Shown: positions 8,230-16,382 of the stretch, one piece after another
Position numbering within the stretch: the stretch's first letter is position 1
How the letters are laid out: each line of letters begins with the position of its first letter
NCBI GenBank assembly: GCA_024640345.1
Contig: JAHEFD010000009.1
Coordinates: 1-64,000 of the forward strand
Length of the DNA: 64,000 nt
Reading direction: 5' to 3'
Source: Woeseiaceae bacterium
GTDB taxonomy: Bacteria > Pseudomonadota > Gammaproteobacteria > Steroidobacterales > Woeseiaceae
Notes under the pieces: model-generated
What the model was told of the DNA's origin: nothing
The model's input: the letters and a program-made list of their open reading frames with translations, nothing else
Database searches by the model: none
Made by a program: the position numbers and the translations under genes

Positions 8230-10884
8230 TTAGCTCGATTTCTTCTTGCTTTTCTTCTTGCCCGGTTTCTCGGTGGCAGTTTTATTGCCGGCGACTTTGC
8301 TGTTACTGGTCTTCCTCGACGAAGTTTTCCTTGCCGGTTTCTTCTTCGCTTTTTTCTTGCCTGCGGATTGGGCGGCATCGGAGCTGGCGACCAGGGCAAC
8401 TGTTTCGTGAGTCATTTCGGGTACGACAGGCCTATCGCCAGATCCCGGTCGTCCCAGTTCATCCGGAGAAAAGTCGTCAACTGACAGAAGGAAAAGCACC
8501 TTGTCATGATAGTCGCGGACCTCGGCGGCTTCTTTTGCGCTGATGACACCCGCACCTTCAGCTTCATCGATCTGGTGTCCAAGGTACTCGGAATGAATCA
8601 ACCCTTCTTTGCGTGCCTGTCGCAATTTCTTTTCCAGCGGCTGGAATTTTTCCGACAGCTCCAGGGCTTCCTCCAGCAATCCGAGCGGGCTGCCAGGCTC
8701 AAGTGCTTTATAGGCCTGCTCGCTGAGCCGCTGCCGCGCCTCACCTGTTTTCGTGATCAGTGAGACGATCTTTTTGCCCAGTTCGTCGGACGGCGGTGAA
8801 TAGGTTCGGCCGCGCGGAAAGATTACGAGACGCAGTACGAAAGCTACGGGTCGATTCGGAAAATTAAGCAGGAAGCTGTGCAGTTGCTCTTGCGCGTGAT
8901 ACATCAAGGTTCTGACGGACCATTCGACCAGCGGAATATCTGTAGCCCTGCGTCCCTGATTTTCAAAGTGCTTCAATACGGTCGATGCCAGGTACATGCA
9001 ACTCAGGACGTCGCCAAGTCTTGCAGACAACAGTTCCTTGACCTTGAGTTTGCCGCCCAGCGTCAGCATGGCGAAGTCGGTAGCCAGCGCAAAGGCCGCG
9101 CTGTATCGGTTGACGTTCTGGTAGTAGCGCCGCGTGGGGGTGTTAAGTGGCACTTTGCTGAATTTTGCGTGAGTCATCGCAAGGAAAAATGCACGCGCGG
9201 CATTGCTGATTGCGTACCCTACGTGTGAAAAAAGCGCGTCATCGAAATCGAGCAGTCCGCGTTCGGTATCTTCATCCTGTGCTGCCTGTAATTCACGCAA
9301 CACGTACGGATGACAACGCATCGCGCCCTGGCCGAAAATGATCAGGCTGCGGGTCAGGATGTTTGCGCCCTCTACCGTGATCGCAATCGGCGTTGCCATA
9401 TAGTTCCGACCGACATAATTCTTCGGTCCCATCATGATGGCTTTACCGCCATGTACGTCCATCGTGTCGTTGGCGACTTTTCGCCCGAGCTCGGTGCAGT
9501 GGTATTTGAGTATTGCCGACGGAACAGCTGGTTTCTCGCCCTGGTCGATCGCACCGGCAGTGACCGAAACGGCCGCGTTCATGATGTAGGTGTGCCCGGC
9601 AATGCGTGCAAGTGCCTCGCCCACGCCTTCGAATTTCGCGATCGGCAGATTGAACTGCCGCCGGATCTGCGCATAAGCGCCGGTCGTGTAGGCAGCGGCC
9701 TGGCCGCCGCCCGAGGCTGTCGCAGGTAGGGTGATTGCCCTGCCCACAGAAAGTAGTTCGACGAGCATCTTCCACCCCTTGCCGGCCATTTCCTGGCCGC
9801 CGATGATCGAATCAAGGGGTACAAATACGTCTTTGCCCGTAGTCGGTCCGTTCTGGAACGGAACGTCCAGCGGATGGTGCCGGCGACCGAAGCTGACGCC
9901 CGGCAAATTCGTGGGAATCAGCGCGGCGGTGATGCCGTAGTCTTCGGTGTCACCGATCAGGTGGTCCGGGTCATACAATTTAAATGCGAGTCCAAGTACG
10001 GTGGCAACGGGTGCAAGTGTGATATAGCGTTTTTCCCAGTTAAGCCGTATGCCGATCGTGTCCTTGCCTTCCCATTTGCCCCTGCAGACGACACCGCTAT
10101 CAATCAGCGCGGCCGCGTCGGAGCCCGCTTCAGGTGAGGTCAGGGCAAAGCAGGGAATTTCGGTGCCGGCAGCCAGCCCCGGTAACCAGAAATCTTTTTG
10201 TTCTTCCGTGCCATAGTGCAGCAGGAGCTCGGCCGGACCCAGCGAATTGGGGACGCCGACAGTGGATGACGCAGTAGCATTTCGACTTGCGAGTTTGGCG
10301 ATGACCATCGCGTTGGCATACGCGGAAAATTCCAGGCCGCCGTATCGCTTTGGAATGATCATCGCGAAGAACCCGTGCTTCTTGATGTATTCCCATATCT
10401 CCGGCGGCATGTCGGCACGTTCATGGGAAATGTCCCAGTCATCCAGCATCGAGCAAAGCTTTTCACAGGGCCCATCGATGAAGGCCTGTTCTTCGTCAGA
10501 CAATTTGGGTACCGGGAACGACATCAGCTGATCCCAGTCAGGCATACCCGAGAAGAGCTCGCCATCCCACCAGATGCTGCCTGCCTCCAGTGCCTCGCGT
10601 TCGGTTTCTGACATCGACGGCAACATGCTGCGGTACATATTTAGCGCCGGACGAGTGACCTTTTCACGACGGGCGTCGACAAAGTTCACAAAAACCAGCG
10701 GCGCGTAGAGCAGGATGGCCACCAGTAACGTGAGCCAGTGCCAGTCGCCAAAGGCCCAGTAGGCCAACAGGATGGCGCCCATCGCAACCGTTGATGCAAA
10801 CAGGCTTACTCGATTGTAGGCAAGGTAGATAGCGCTGCCGAGGAACAGCAGGAACCAGGTGAGGCTGAACAGAAAACCGGACAC
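8230..10884 (-). CDS. fadE: Acyl-CoA dehydrogenase, FadE family, with lysine-rich tail
   Basis: First, FAD-dependent step of fatty-acid beta-oxidation. Like E. coli FadE (814 aa) it has an N-terminal hydrophobic region with about three helices (~4-62), followed by an acyl-CoA dehydrogenase core: PKRYGGLEFSAYANAMV, CFALTSPEAGSDAA, the TATASGGGQAAAYTTGAYA region and MDVHGGKAIMMGP. A FadE-type C-terminal domain follows. It is 884 residues long because of residues ~842-884, a tail of 17 Lys and 2 Arg in 43 positions (KKKAKKKPARKTSS...KKKSKKKSS), like histone H1-type or ribosome-binding tails. That tail is not needed for catalysis in the family. It shares an operon with the DUF4286/DUF3667 gene. 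The minus-strand leader holds an inverted repeat at 10905-10928. Confidence 0.9.
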   Translation of the reverse strand: MSGFLFSLTWFLLFLGSAIYLAYNRVSLFASTVAMGAILLAYWAFGDWHWLTLLVAILLYAPLVFVNFVDARREKVTRPALNMYRSMLPSMSETEREALEAGSIWWDGELFSGMPDWDQLMSFPVPKLSDEEQAFIDGPCEKLCSMLDDWDISHERADMPPEIWEYIKKHGFFAMIIPKRYGGLEFSAYANAMVIAKLASRNATASSTVGVPNSLGPAELLLHYGTEEQKDFWLPGLAAGTEIPCFALTSPEAGSDAAALIDSGVVCRGKWEGKDTIGIRLNWEKRYITLAPVATVLGLAFKLYDPDHLIGDTEDYGITAALIPTNLPGVSFGRRHHPLDVPFQNGPTTGKDVFVPLDSIIGGQEMAGKGWKMLVELLSVGRAITLPATASGGGQAAAYTTGAYAQIRRQFNLPIAKFEGVGEALARIAGHTYIMNAAVSVTAGAIDQGEKPAVPSAILKYHCTELGRKVANDTMDVHGGKAIMMGPKNYVGRNYMATPIAITVEGANILTRSLIIFGQGAMRCHPYVLRELQAAQDEDTERGLLDFDDALFSHVGYAISNAARAFFLAMTHAKFSKVPLNTPTRRYYQNVNRYSAAFALATDFAMLTLGGKLKVKELLSARLGDVLSCMYLASTVLKHFENQGRRATDIPLVEWSVRTLMYHAQEQLHSFLLNFPNRPVAFVLRLVIFPRGRTYSPPSDELGKKIVSLITKTGEARQRLSEQAYKALEPGSPLGLLEEALELSEKFQPLEKKLRQARKEGLIHSEYLGHQIDEAEGAGVISAKEAAEVRDYHDKVLFLLSVDDFSPDELGRPGSGDRPVVPEMTHETVALVASSDAAQSAGKKKAKKKPARKTSSRKTSNSKVAGNKTATEKPGKKKSKKKSS

Positions 10885-10904
10885 GAAATATTCCTCAAGT
10901 ATCT

Positions 10905-10928
10905 GGGTCGGCGACAGTTCTCCGACCC
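10905..10928 (-). promoter_or_regulatory. Inverted repeat upstream of fadE
   Basis: GGGTCGG (10905-10911) and CCGACCC (10922-10928) form a 7-bp perfect stem with a 10-nt loop, 21 bp before the fadE start. It may be an operator or leader hairpin for fadE or a weak terminator for mdh. No T-run follows on either strand. Confidence 0.35.
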
Positions 10929-11002
10929 TTAATTAACCCTAACATCGGGGGGTCGATGGTTCCAGATACCGCGTCACAGGCTCGTGACCCGTATCAAATG
11001 TT

Positions 11003-11980
11003 TTACAGTAGAGACTCGATTGCGGCACGTTCTTCACGCAGCTCCGTTTCCGTCGCCTGCATGCGTTTTTGACTGAACTTGTTCACGTCGAGTCCTTGTA
11101 CGATCTCGTATTCTCCATCCTTGCAGCGCACCGGATAGGAGTAGACAACGCCTTCCGCTATACCGTAACTGCCATCTGCCGGCACCGCCATGCTGACCCA
11201 GTCGTCTCCGGGTGTTCCGAGTGCCCAGTCATGCATGTGATCAATTGCAGCCGATGCGGCTGACGCTGCAGATGATGCGCCCCTGGCCTTGATGATCGCA
11301 GCGCCACGTTGTTGTACGGTCGGGATAAAATCCTCTGTCAACCAGGTTTCGTCCACAAGGTCTGATGCCGGTTTGCCAGCCACAAATGCGTGATGAATAT
11401 CCGGGTACTGGGTTGCCGAATGATTGCCCCAGATGATCATCTGGCGGATATCGGAAACGTGACTGCCGGTTTTCGCTGCAACCTGTGCCTTCGCGCGATT
11501 GTGATCAAGCCGGGTCATTGCGGTGAAACGGGATTTGTCGATATCGGGTGCGTTGCTGCTCGCAATCAACGCATTGGTGTTTGCCGGGTTGCCAACAACG
11601 AGAACCCGGATATCACGGCTTGCGTGATCATTCATCGCCTTGCCCTGCACCGAGAAGATCTTGGCATTTGCTTCCAGGAGATCCTTTCGCTCCATGCCCG
11701 GACCTCGCGGTCGTGCGCCAACCAGTAAGGCGTATTGGCTGTCCTTGAAGGCTACATCCGGATCTGCGCTAGCGATGACACCCGCGAGCGTATTGAATGC
11801 ACAATCCTCGAGTTCCATCACGACACCTTCCAGCGCCGGAAGCGCGGGCGGAATTTCCAGCAACTGCAGGATCACTGGCTGATCCGGTCCAAGCATCTGT
11901 CCAGAGGCGATTCGAAACGCAAGTTGGTAGCCAATCTGGCCGGCGGCGCCGGTAATTGTGACGCGAACGGGATTTTTCAT
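11003..11980 (-). CDS. mdh: Malate dehydrogenase (NAD)
   Basis: Oxidises malate to oxaloacetate in the TCA cycle. 325 residues, the usual length of the lactate/malate dehydrogenase-like group that resembles cytosolic eukaryotic MDH. Rossmann motif [17 protein letters not shown] at the N-terminus; substrate-loop arginines in [15 protein letters not shown]; the catalytic Asp/His pair is in TRLDHNRA and [12 protein letters not shown]. The segment [16 protein letters not shown] is normal for this subgroup. Transcribed alone on the minus strand between fadE and the ECF sigma locus. Confidence 0.95.
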   Translation of the reverse strand: MKNPVRVTITGAAGQIGYQLAFRIASGQMLGPDQPVILQLLEIPPALPALEGVVMELEDCAFNTLAGVIASADPDVAFKDSQYALLVGARPRGPGMERKDLLEANAKIFSVQGKAMNDHASRDIRVLVVGNPANTNALIASSNAPDIDKSRFTAMTRLDHNRAKAQVAAKTGSHVSDIRQMIIWGNHSATQYPDIHHAFVAGKPASDLVDETWLTEDFIPTVQQRGAAIIKARGASSAASAASAAIDHMHDWALGTPGDDWVSMAVPADGSYGIAEGVVYSYPVRCKDGEYEIVQGLDVNKFSQKRMQATETELREERAAIESLL

Positions 11981-12094
11981 GTTGTGGGCCTTTGGTGCTG
12001 GAAAAAGAATGACTGGTGTTTTCGGCGCAGAATTCTAGCACTCCGGGCGAGGCCCGGCACCCGGTAATACTACATACATCGAATCGCATTCTCG

Positions 12095-12703
12095 TTAATC
12101 GGGTTGTACAAAGCCGGGAAATGCCCTCGTCAGTTCTGCCAGTTCCCGTTCGGCGGCGACGGTCGCGCCACGATTTTCGAGCGCTTCAATACATTGCCAC
12201 CAGGTCGACACGGTGCTCCGTTGCCTGGCATCACAATAGAACTCGTCCGGTGGCAGGGTCGACTGGTCGGCCCCCGTGTCTGACTCAGTCAGTATTTTTT
12301 CACCATTCGCGACAGAATTCTGGATTGTGCTGTCGGCGATTGCTGCGGCGTCGCGCAGCTGCTCGGTCACGGTTTCTGCCGCGTCCTGGAATGCACTGGA
12401 TGGACGATCCAGTGGGATGACCTGCTCGTCAGTGAAGGGCGAGGTCGGAATGATTCCTGCGTCGTTCATTTCAAGAATCACTGCAAAACTGAGTGCAAAC
12501 ATGACCACAAATGCCGCCGGTTTGAAATGGTCGGCAATCCAGCTCGGATACCGGAGTCTCCTGACCTCTTTTCGAGCCGCTCGGATGACGGTCCGATCCA
12601 GCTTATCCGGTGTGGATTCGGTGGCCAGTTGTCGATAATGCCGCGAAAGCGACGGGTCTACGTCGCTAGCGCCGCCGGGACCCTGGTTTTTTGACCTCGT
12701 CAC
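12095..12703 (-). CDS. Putative anti-sigma factor, single-pass membrane protein
   Basis: 202 residues, no named domain recognised. The N-terminal ~60 residues are charged and helical (SLSRHYRQLATESTPDKLD...RAARKEVRRLR), then one membrane helix (~residues 65-80, FVVMFALSFAVILEM) and a Pro/Asp-rich C-terminal part with paired cysteines. The GTG start overlaps the stop of the ECF sigma gene by 4 nt, the classic arrangement of a sigma factor with its inner-membrane anti-sigma factor. Function is inferred from that context and topology only; no zinc-binding HxxxCxxC motif is present. Confidence 0.6.
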   Translation of the reverse strand: MTRSKNQGPGGASDVDPSLSRHYRQLATESTPDKLDRTVIRAARKEVRRLRYPSWIADHFKPAAFVVMFALSFAVILEMNDAGIIPTSPFTDEQVIPLDRPSSAFQDAAETVTEQLRDAAAIADSTIQNSVANGEKILTESDTGADQSTLPPDEFYCDARQRSTVSTWWQCIEALENRGATVAAERELAELTRAFPGFVQPD

Positions 12704-13272
12704 GACCTGCAGCTCTTGTCGGCGACGTTCGGCTGAATCAGAGCAACTTTGAGCTTCGCCGCCGCATAGCGGAGTCTGCTTTTCGCCGTTTCCCGATTGA
12801 CGCCGGTAACCAACGCGATCTCATCGATCGAGAGCCCCGCTTCCTCGTGAAGAAGGAATGCATCTCGCTGTTCCGGCGGTATCTGGCTGAGGCAGGCGTC
12901 AAGTCGCCGCCGGGCCAGGTGAATCTCCGTTACCGTGTCCGGTTCGTCGGCCGGATCGGCGTAAAGATCCGGGTCTATGCTGGTCTCCGCCGTGTGTCGT
13001 TTGTTCTTCCTGATGTAATCGATAAAGCAGTTGTGCGCGACTCGAAACAGAAACGTGGAAAACTTCGCCGTCGGCCTGTAGCTATGCCGGCTGTTGATAA
13101 TCTTCCCCCAGGCTTCCTGAAACAGGTCATCGGCTGTGTCCCGGTGGAGTGACAGTCTCATCAGGTAGCGATACAGCGGATCCTTATGACGAAGGTAGAT
13201 GGTTTCAAACGCAGCCGTGTCACCGTCCCGGTAGCGCAGCATCAAGGCAGAATCATCAGGTTCGACACTCAT
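12700..13272 (-). CDS. ECF sigma-70 factor
   Basis: 190-residue extracytoplasmic-function sigma factor. Region 2 is recognisable as YRYLMRLSLHRDTADDLFQEAWGKI followed by KFSTFLFRVAHNCFIDYIRK (-10 recognition and strand opening). Region 4 is LSQIPPEQRDAFLLHEEAGLSIDEIALVTGVNRETAKSRLRYAAAKL (-35 binding HTH). I start at ATG 13272 (MSVEPDD) because the region before it does not resemble the family; the frame is open to 13395. Overlaps the putative anti-sigma gene by 4 nt. The target regulon cannot be read from the sequence. Confidence 0.88.
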   Translation of the reverse strand: MSVEPDDSALMLRYRDGDTAAFETIYLRHKDPLYRYLMRLSLHRDTADDLFQEAWGKIINSRHSYRPTAKFSTFLFRVAHNCFIDYIRKNKRHTAETSIDPDLYADPADEPDTVTEIHLARRRLDACLSQIPPEQRDAFLLHEEAGLSIDEIALVTGVNRETAKSRLRYAAAKLKVALIQPNVADKSCRS

Positions 13273-13550
13273 CCTTCGAGCATAAGCGAGGTGATCAGCC
13301 TCGCATAGCGGGCCGGAGGCTGACCTGGTATTTATCGCGATGGCAGTCATCGATTGCCCCGATCCTGCCCCGGATCGCCCGCGGGCAAATGCCATGATCG
13401 CAGCCCGCGGATCCTTGGCGGGCTGCCCTGCAGGTACCTGGACGCGTCGAATGAAGAACTATAACTCATTGATTTATAAAGCCAACGTTTCGGTTCACTA
13501 CCTCATTAAACGTGCTTGAGCCAGAACCAGGGTTTCTTTGTTGCAAGGGC

Positions 13551-13578
13551 TTGCAATTAGCCAATATGGTGTTATAGT
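13551..13578 (+). promoter_or_regulatory. Sigma-70 promoter of the YtrA/ABC operon
   Basis: TTGCAA (13551-13556) and TATAGT (13573-13578) with a 16-bp spacer. The -10 box lies inside the left arm of the 22-bp palindrome, which fits repression by steric block. Confidence 0.65.
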
Positions 13579-13590
13579 CAACTATAACAC
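13569..13590. promoter_or_regulatory. Perfect 22-bp palindrome, probable YtrA-family operator
   Basis: Arms GTGTTATAGT (13569-13578) and ACTATAACAC (13581-13590) around CA. It overlaps the -10 box of the operon that encodes a YtrA-type GntR regulator, so autorepression is the natural reading. An isolated half-site lies ~110 bp upstream (13458-13465). Confidence 0.75.
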
Positions 13591-13603
13591 TAAGTCACCA
13601 AAT

Positions 13604-13629
13604 GGAAGGGCCGGCAGTCGAATGCCGGC
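13604..13629 (+). promoter_or_regulatory. Shine-Dalgarno followed by a hairpin in the leader of the first small gene
   Basis: GGAAGG (13604-13609) is directly followed by a perfect 7-bp hairpin, GCCGGCA (13610-13616) and TGCCGGC (13623-13629). The ATG at 13638 follows 8 nt later. Linear spacing is too long for initiation, but with the hairpin folded the spacing becomes the normal ~8 nt. Confidence 0.4.
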
Positions 13630-13637
13630 AATTGCAG

Positions 13638-13976
13638 ATGAAAAAACAATTCATTCGCTTAACAACTGGCTGGATCCCGGTTTCTGTACTGCTGCTGTTT
13701 ACGATTGCGCTTATTGCAGGGCAGGCACGGGCTAATTTACCCAGCGAGATCAAAGCAGCACCGGTTTTACCCGTGCTGACAACGTCAGTGAGTGTCGTTC
13801 GTGGCGCTGACATGTCGGAAAAACTTGAGGCATTGCCACACCTGTTGGACACGGTTCTGGCGCTGCCCTCCGATTCGGATGTCAGCATTAATGCCGACAC
13901 TCTCACTTTGGATTCGAGTGGCGATGGATCATCCCCGTCACGGCCGAAAGCACCCTGTAGGAGCAGTGAACAATGA
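13638..13976 (+). CDS. Hypothetical exported or membrane-anchored small protein, first gene of YtrA operon
   Basis: 112 residues, not recognised. It starts MKKQFIR, then a hydrophobic segment (residues ~11-27, WIPVSVLLLFTIALIAG) and QARA, a good signal-peptidase I site, so the remaining ~80 residues should lie in the periplasm. That part is Ser/Asp/Pro-rich with no cysteine until C107. The frame opens at ATG 13602, but the hydrophobic start fits ATG 13638. Its stop overlaps the next start (ATGA). Being first behind the operator suggests it works with the transporter or senses what the transporter responds to. That is inference. Confidence 0.55.
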   Translation: MKKQFIRLTTGWIPVSVLLLFTIALIAGQARANLPSEIKAAPVLPVLTTSVSVVRGADMSEKLEALPHLLDTVLALPSDSDVSINADTLTLDSSGDGSSPSRPKAPCRSSEQ

Positions 13977-14131
13977 GCAACTGGAATCGATTCTGGCGGA
14001 AGCTAACCGCCTACATGGTCACAAAAACGCCATTGGGTTCGTACGGCAAGCTGGTGCTCCATCCTGTTACTATTCTGGAGCAGGTCGCCGGCGCAGAAAT
14101 CGCGTTTAGCACCGCACATTATAAAAAATGA
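13973..14131 (+). CDS. 52-residue unrecognised small protein in YtrA operon
   Basis: Short gene missed by length cut-offs. ATG 13973 has AGGAG 9 nt upstream (13959-13963). It overlaps the upstream gene by ATGA, and its own stop overlaps the GntR start by ATGA (14128-14131), so it is held in frame between two couplings. The product begins MSNWNRFWRKL, is basic at the N-terminus (predicted amphipathic helix with three Trp/Phe), contains LGSYGKLVLHPVTILEQVAG and ends HYKK. No membrane span or cysteines. It may be a peripheral membrane peptide of the transporter; no family is known to me. Confidence 0.65.
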   Translation: MSNWNRFWRKLTAYMVTKTPLGSYGKLVLHPVTILEQVAGAEIAFSTAHYKK

Positions 14132-14547
14132 CCGGGGCCGGATACGCAATGGATCCAAAATGGAATGAAGACGCGCCGATTTATCGGCAGTTACGCGACC
14201 GCGTGGTCGCGATGATTCTTGAGGGCGTCCTTACCGATGGCGATGCACTGCCGTCGGTTCGAAATGTTGCAGCAGAATACCGCCTGAACCCGCTGACCGT
14301 ACTGAAAGGCTACCAGGAGTTAGTTGACGAAGGCCTGGTAGAGAAAAAACGGGGTCGTGGCATGTTCGTAACTGACGGGGCACGAGTGCAACTATTGAAG
14401 GACGAGCGGCAACGGTTTAAGGAAAAAGAATGGCCGCTGGTCGTCGCGACCATCGAACGGCTCGGACTAAGTCCAGAAGATCTGCTGAGAGATATCGCAC
14501 AATCAGTCGCATCGGGCGAGTCCGGTAAGGGAGAGAAAAATGACTAG
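14128..14547 (+). CDS. GntR-family transcriptional regulator, YtrA subfamily
   Basis: 139 residues: a winged helix (APIYRQLRDRVVAMI...LPSVRNVAAEYRLNPLTVLKGYQELVDEGLVEKKRGRGMFV) plus a short ~40-residue helical tail, as in YtrA-type GntR regulators, which lack a large ligand domain and control adjacent ABC transporters. The start overlaps the 52-residue gene (ATGA); the end overlaps the ATPase gene by 8 nt. It probably binds the 13569-13590 palindrome and represses its own operon. An alternative in-frame start is at 14149. Confidence 0.9.
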   Translation: MTGAGYAMDPKWNEDAPIYRQLRDRVVAMILEGVLTDGDALPSVRNVAAEYRLNPLTVLKGYQELVDEGLVEKKRGRGMFVTDGARVQLLKDERQRFKEKEWPLVVATIERLGLSPEDLLRDIAQSVASGESGKGEKND

Positions 14548-15397
14548 TCTCGTCAGCGCCCACAACGTATCGAAAAGTTTTGGCAGCTTACGCGCCGTCG
14601 ACGGTGTGAGCTTTGATATCGAAAAAGGCCGCATTGTAGGCCTGATTGGTCCGAATGGCGCCGGAAAAACGACGTTATTAAAGGCGGTGCTGGGATTAAC
14701 GGATTGTCAGGGCAGTCTGTCGGTACTGGGCCTTGATCCATTTCGTCAGCGCAAGGAGTTGATGAGAAACATCTGTTTCATTGCGGATGTGGCTGTGCTT
14801 CCAAGGTGGATCAAGGTTTCGCAATTGCTGGGTTTCCTCCAGGACGTACATCCGAATTTTTCCCGAAAACGCGCAGAGGAGCTTCTTTCACAAACGCACA
14901 TCAAGAAGACGTCAAAAGTCCGGGAGCTATCCAAGGGAATGGTGACTCAATTGCATCTGTCAATTATTACCGCCATCGACGCGAAGTTGCTGGTGCTTGA
15001 TGAGCCGACAATCGGATTGGATATTATTTTTCGCAAAGAGTTCTACAGCAATCTTTTAAGCGACTATTTTGATGAGGAACGCACCATCATTATTACCACT
15101 CACCAGGTTGAGGAAATTGAGAACCTGTTGACTGATGTAATGTTTATTAACGACGGGAAAATCGTTTTGAACTCTGACATGGAGGCGTTACCGGAACGGT
15201 TTGTGGAGTTAATGGCAAAACCGGATGGTGTCGAGAAAGCCCGTCAATTCAAGCCGATCTACGAGAGAGATGTCTTTGGTAAAAAAGTGATGACTTTCGA
15301 AGGGGTCACTCGCGACCAGCTAAGCGGGCTAGGGGACATTCGGACGCCGGATATTGCGGATCTATTCGTTGCCAAAGTAAAGGGAGCAGCAGCATGA
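14540..15397 (+). CDS. ABC transporter ATP-binding protein
   Basis: 285 residues. Walker A GPNGAGKTT near residue 38, Walker B LLVLDEPTIGLD and H-loop TTHQ are intact. The signature is LSKGMVTQL rather than LSGGQ, a variant found in YtrA-associated and some antibiotic-export ATPases. After the ATPase core there is a ~65-residue C-terminal extension (PERFVELMAKPDGVEKARQF...). It overlaps the permease gene by 4 nt. Role: the motor of an ABC-2-type exporter or envelope-stress transporter with the next gene. Confidence 0.9.
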   Translation: MTSLVSAHNVSKSFGSLRAVDGVSFDIEKGRIVGLIGPNGAGKTTLLKAVLGLTDCQGSLSVLGLDPFRQRKELMRNICFIADVAVLPRWIKVSQLLGFLQDVHPNFSRKRAEELLSQTHIKKTSKVRELSKGMVTQLHLSIITAIDAKLLVLDEPTIGLDIIFRKEFYSNLLSDYFDEERTIIITTHQVEEIENLLTDVMFINDGKIVLNSDMEALPERFVELMAKPDGVEKARQFKPIYERDVFGKKVMTFEGVTRDQLSGLGDIRTPDIADLFVAKVKGAAA

Positions 15398-16314
15398 TCA
15401 AGACACAGTTTGCACTGCTGCGCCGCGAGTTCTGGGAGCACAGGTCGCTCATCATCGTTCCCGCCGTTGTTGCCGCAATGATTACTCTGACGACTTTGAC
15501 CGGCCAGGTTTCCATCAATCATCTGGACCTGCTCGACATGGGAATCGTCGGTGCAACCAACATGCCGGAAAATGCCAGGGCCGTTGCACTTTCGGTTGCC
15601 ATGATCAGCCTGACCAGTTCGTTCATCTTTGCGATGTGGATCCTGACCATCTTTTATACGCTGGATTCGCTCTATGCCGAAAGAAAGGACAGGAGCATCC
15701 TGTTCTGGCGCTCAATACCCGTAACAGATTTTGAAACTGTGCTTTCAAAGCTTCTAACCGCCACGATAGCGATTCCGGTGGTTACGTTCGTCGTCATCGT
15801 GGCTACTCACCTCCTGGTATTGTTGAACATCAGTATCTGGATTGAATTTCGTGGTGGCAGTCCATGGAATCTCATCTGGACAGCGGTTCCGTTCATAGAT
15901 AACTGGACGGCGACATTAGTGCTGTTGCTGGCCTTGCCTTTGTGGTTATCACCCTTTATCGGTTGGTTTCTTTTCGTATCTGCATTTACCAAGCGTTCGC
16001 CACTACTGACTGCGGCGCTGCCAATCTTCATGCTGCCGTTGTTTGAAAAAATGTTATTTGACAGCAGTGTCCTGGCTGAAACATTTTTTGAGCGTTCCAT
16101 CAAAATGCCGCTCTTCGCCGGCATTGACAACATGGAGCTACTGTTCCAGGAAGGCGAGGATTTCGCCAACTTTACAGGCGCGAAACTCAGCCTGCTGTCG
16201 CTGATGGACCTGGGTAGTTTTGTTGTTAGCCCACAGCTTTGGATCGGTATAGTCGTCTGTGGAATATTCTGTGCAGCGGCGATGTACGTTCGGCGTTACC
16301 GGGACGACAGCTAA
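15394..16314 (+). CDS. ABC-2-type permease
   Basis: 306 residues with six hydrophobic segments (approximately residues 17-40, 65-90, 115-140, 170-195, 200-225 and 275-295) and no other domain; partner of the ATPase encoded just upstream. The sequence after the second helix (LYAERKDRSILFWRSIPVTDFETVLSKLLTA) is typical of ABC-2 permeases. Substrate unknown. Last gene of the YtrA operon; a hairpin follows at 16328-16356. Confidence 0.85.
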   Translation: MIKTQFALLRREFWEHRSLIIVPAVVAAMITLTTLTGQVSINHLDLLDMGIVGATNMPENARAVALSVAMISLTSSFIFAMWILTIFYTLDSLYAERKDRSILFWRSIPVTDFETVLSKLLTATIAIPVVTFVVIVATHLLVLLNISIWIEFRGGSPWNLIWTAVPFIDNWTATLVLLLALPLWLSPFIGWFLFVSAFTKRSPLLTAALPIFMLPLFEKMLFDSSVLAETFFERSIKMPLFAGIDNMELLFQEGEDFANFTGAKLSLLSLMDLGSFVVSPQLWIGIVVCGIFCAAAMYVRRYRDDS

Positions 16315-16327
16315 GAACAGAGATCGG

Positions 16328-16356
16328 CCTGACCCTGAACGACGGACGGGGTCAGG
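16328..16356. terminator. Hairpin between convergent ABC permease and pspF
   Basis: CCTGACCC (16328-16335) pairs with GGGTCAGG (16349-16356). No strong T-run follows, so it is either a weak bidirectional terminator or an mRNA-stabilising end. Confidence 0.4.
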
Positions 16357-16382
16357 GCTGGTCCAGGCGGCTGCCAGGAACA

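Larger units (their letters stand above)
13273..13637. other. 365-bp intergenic region between the ECF sigma gene and the YtrA operon
   Basis: Divergent control region. The right end holds the YtrA-operon promoter, palindrome and leader hairpin described separately. A half-site ACTATAAC, identical to part of the palindrome arm, is at 13458-13465. The left half (GC-rich, 13273-13440) shows no gene I can support. Confidence 0.5.
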
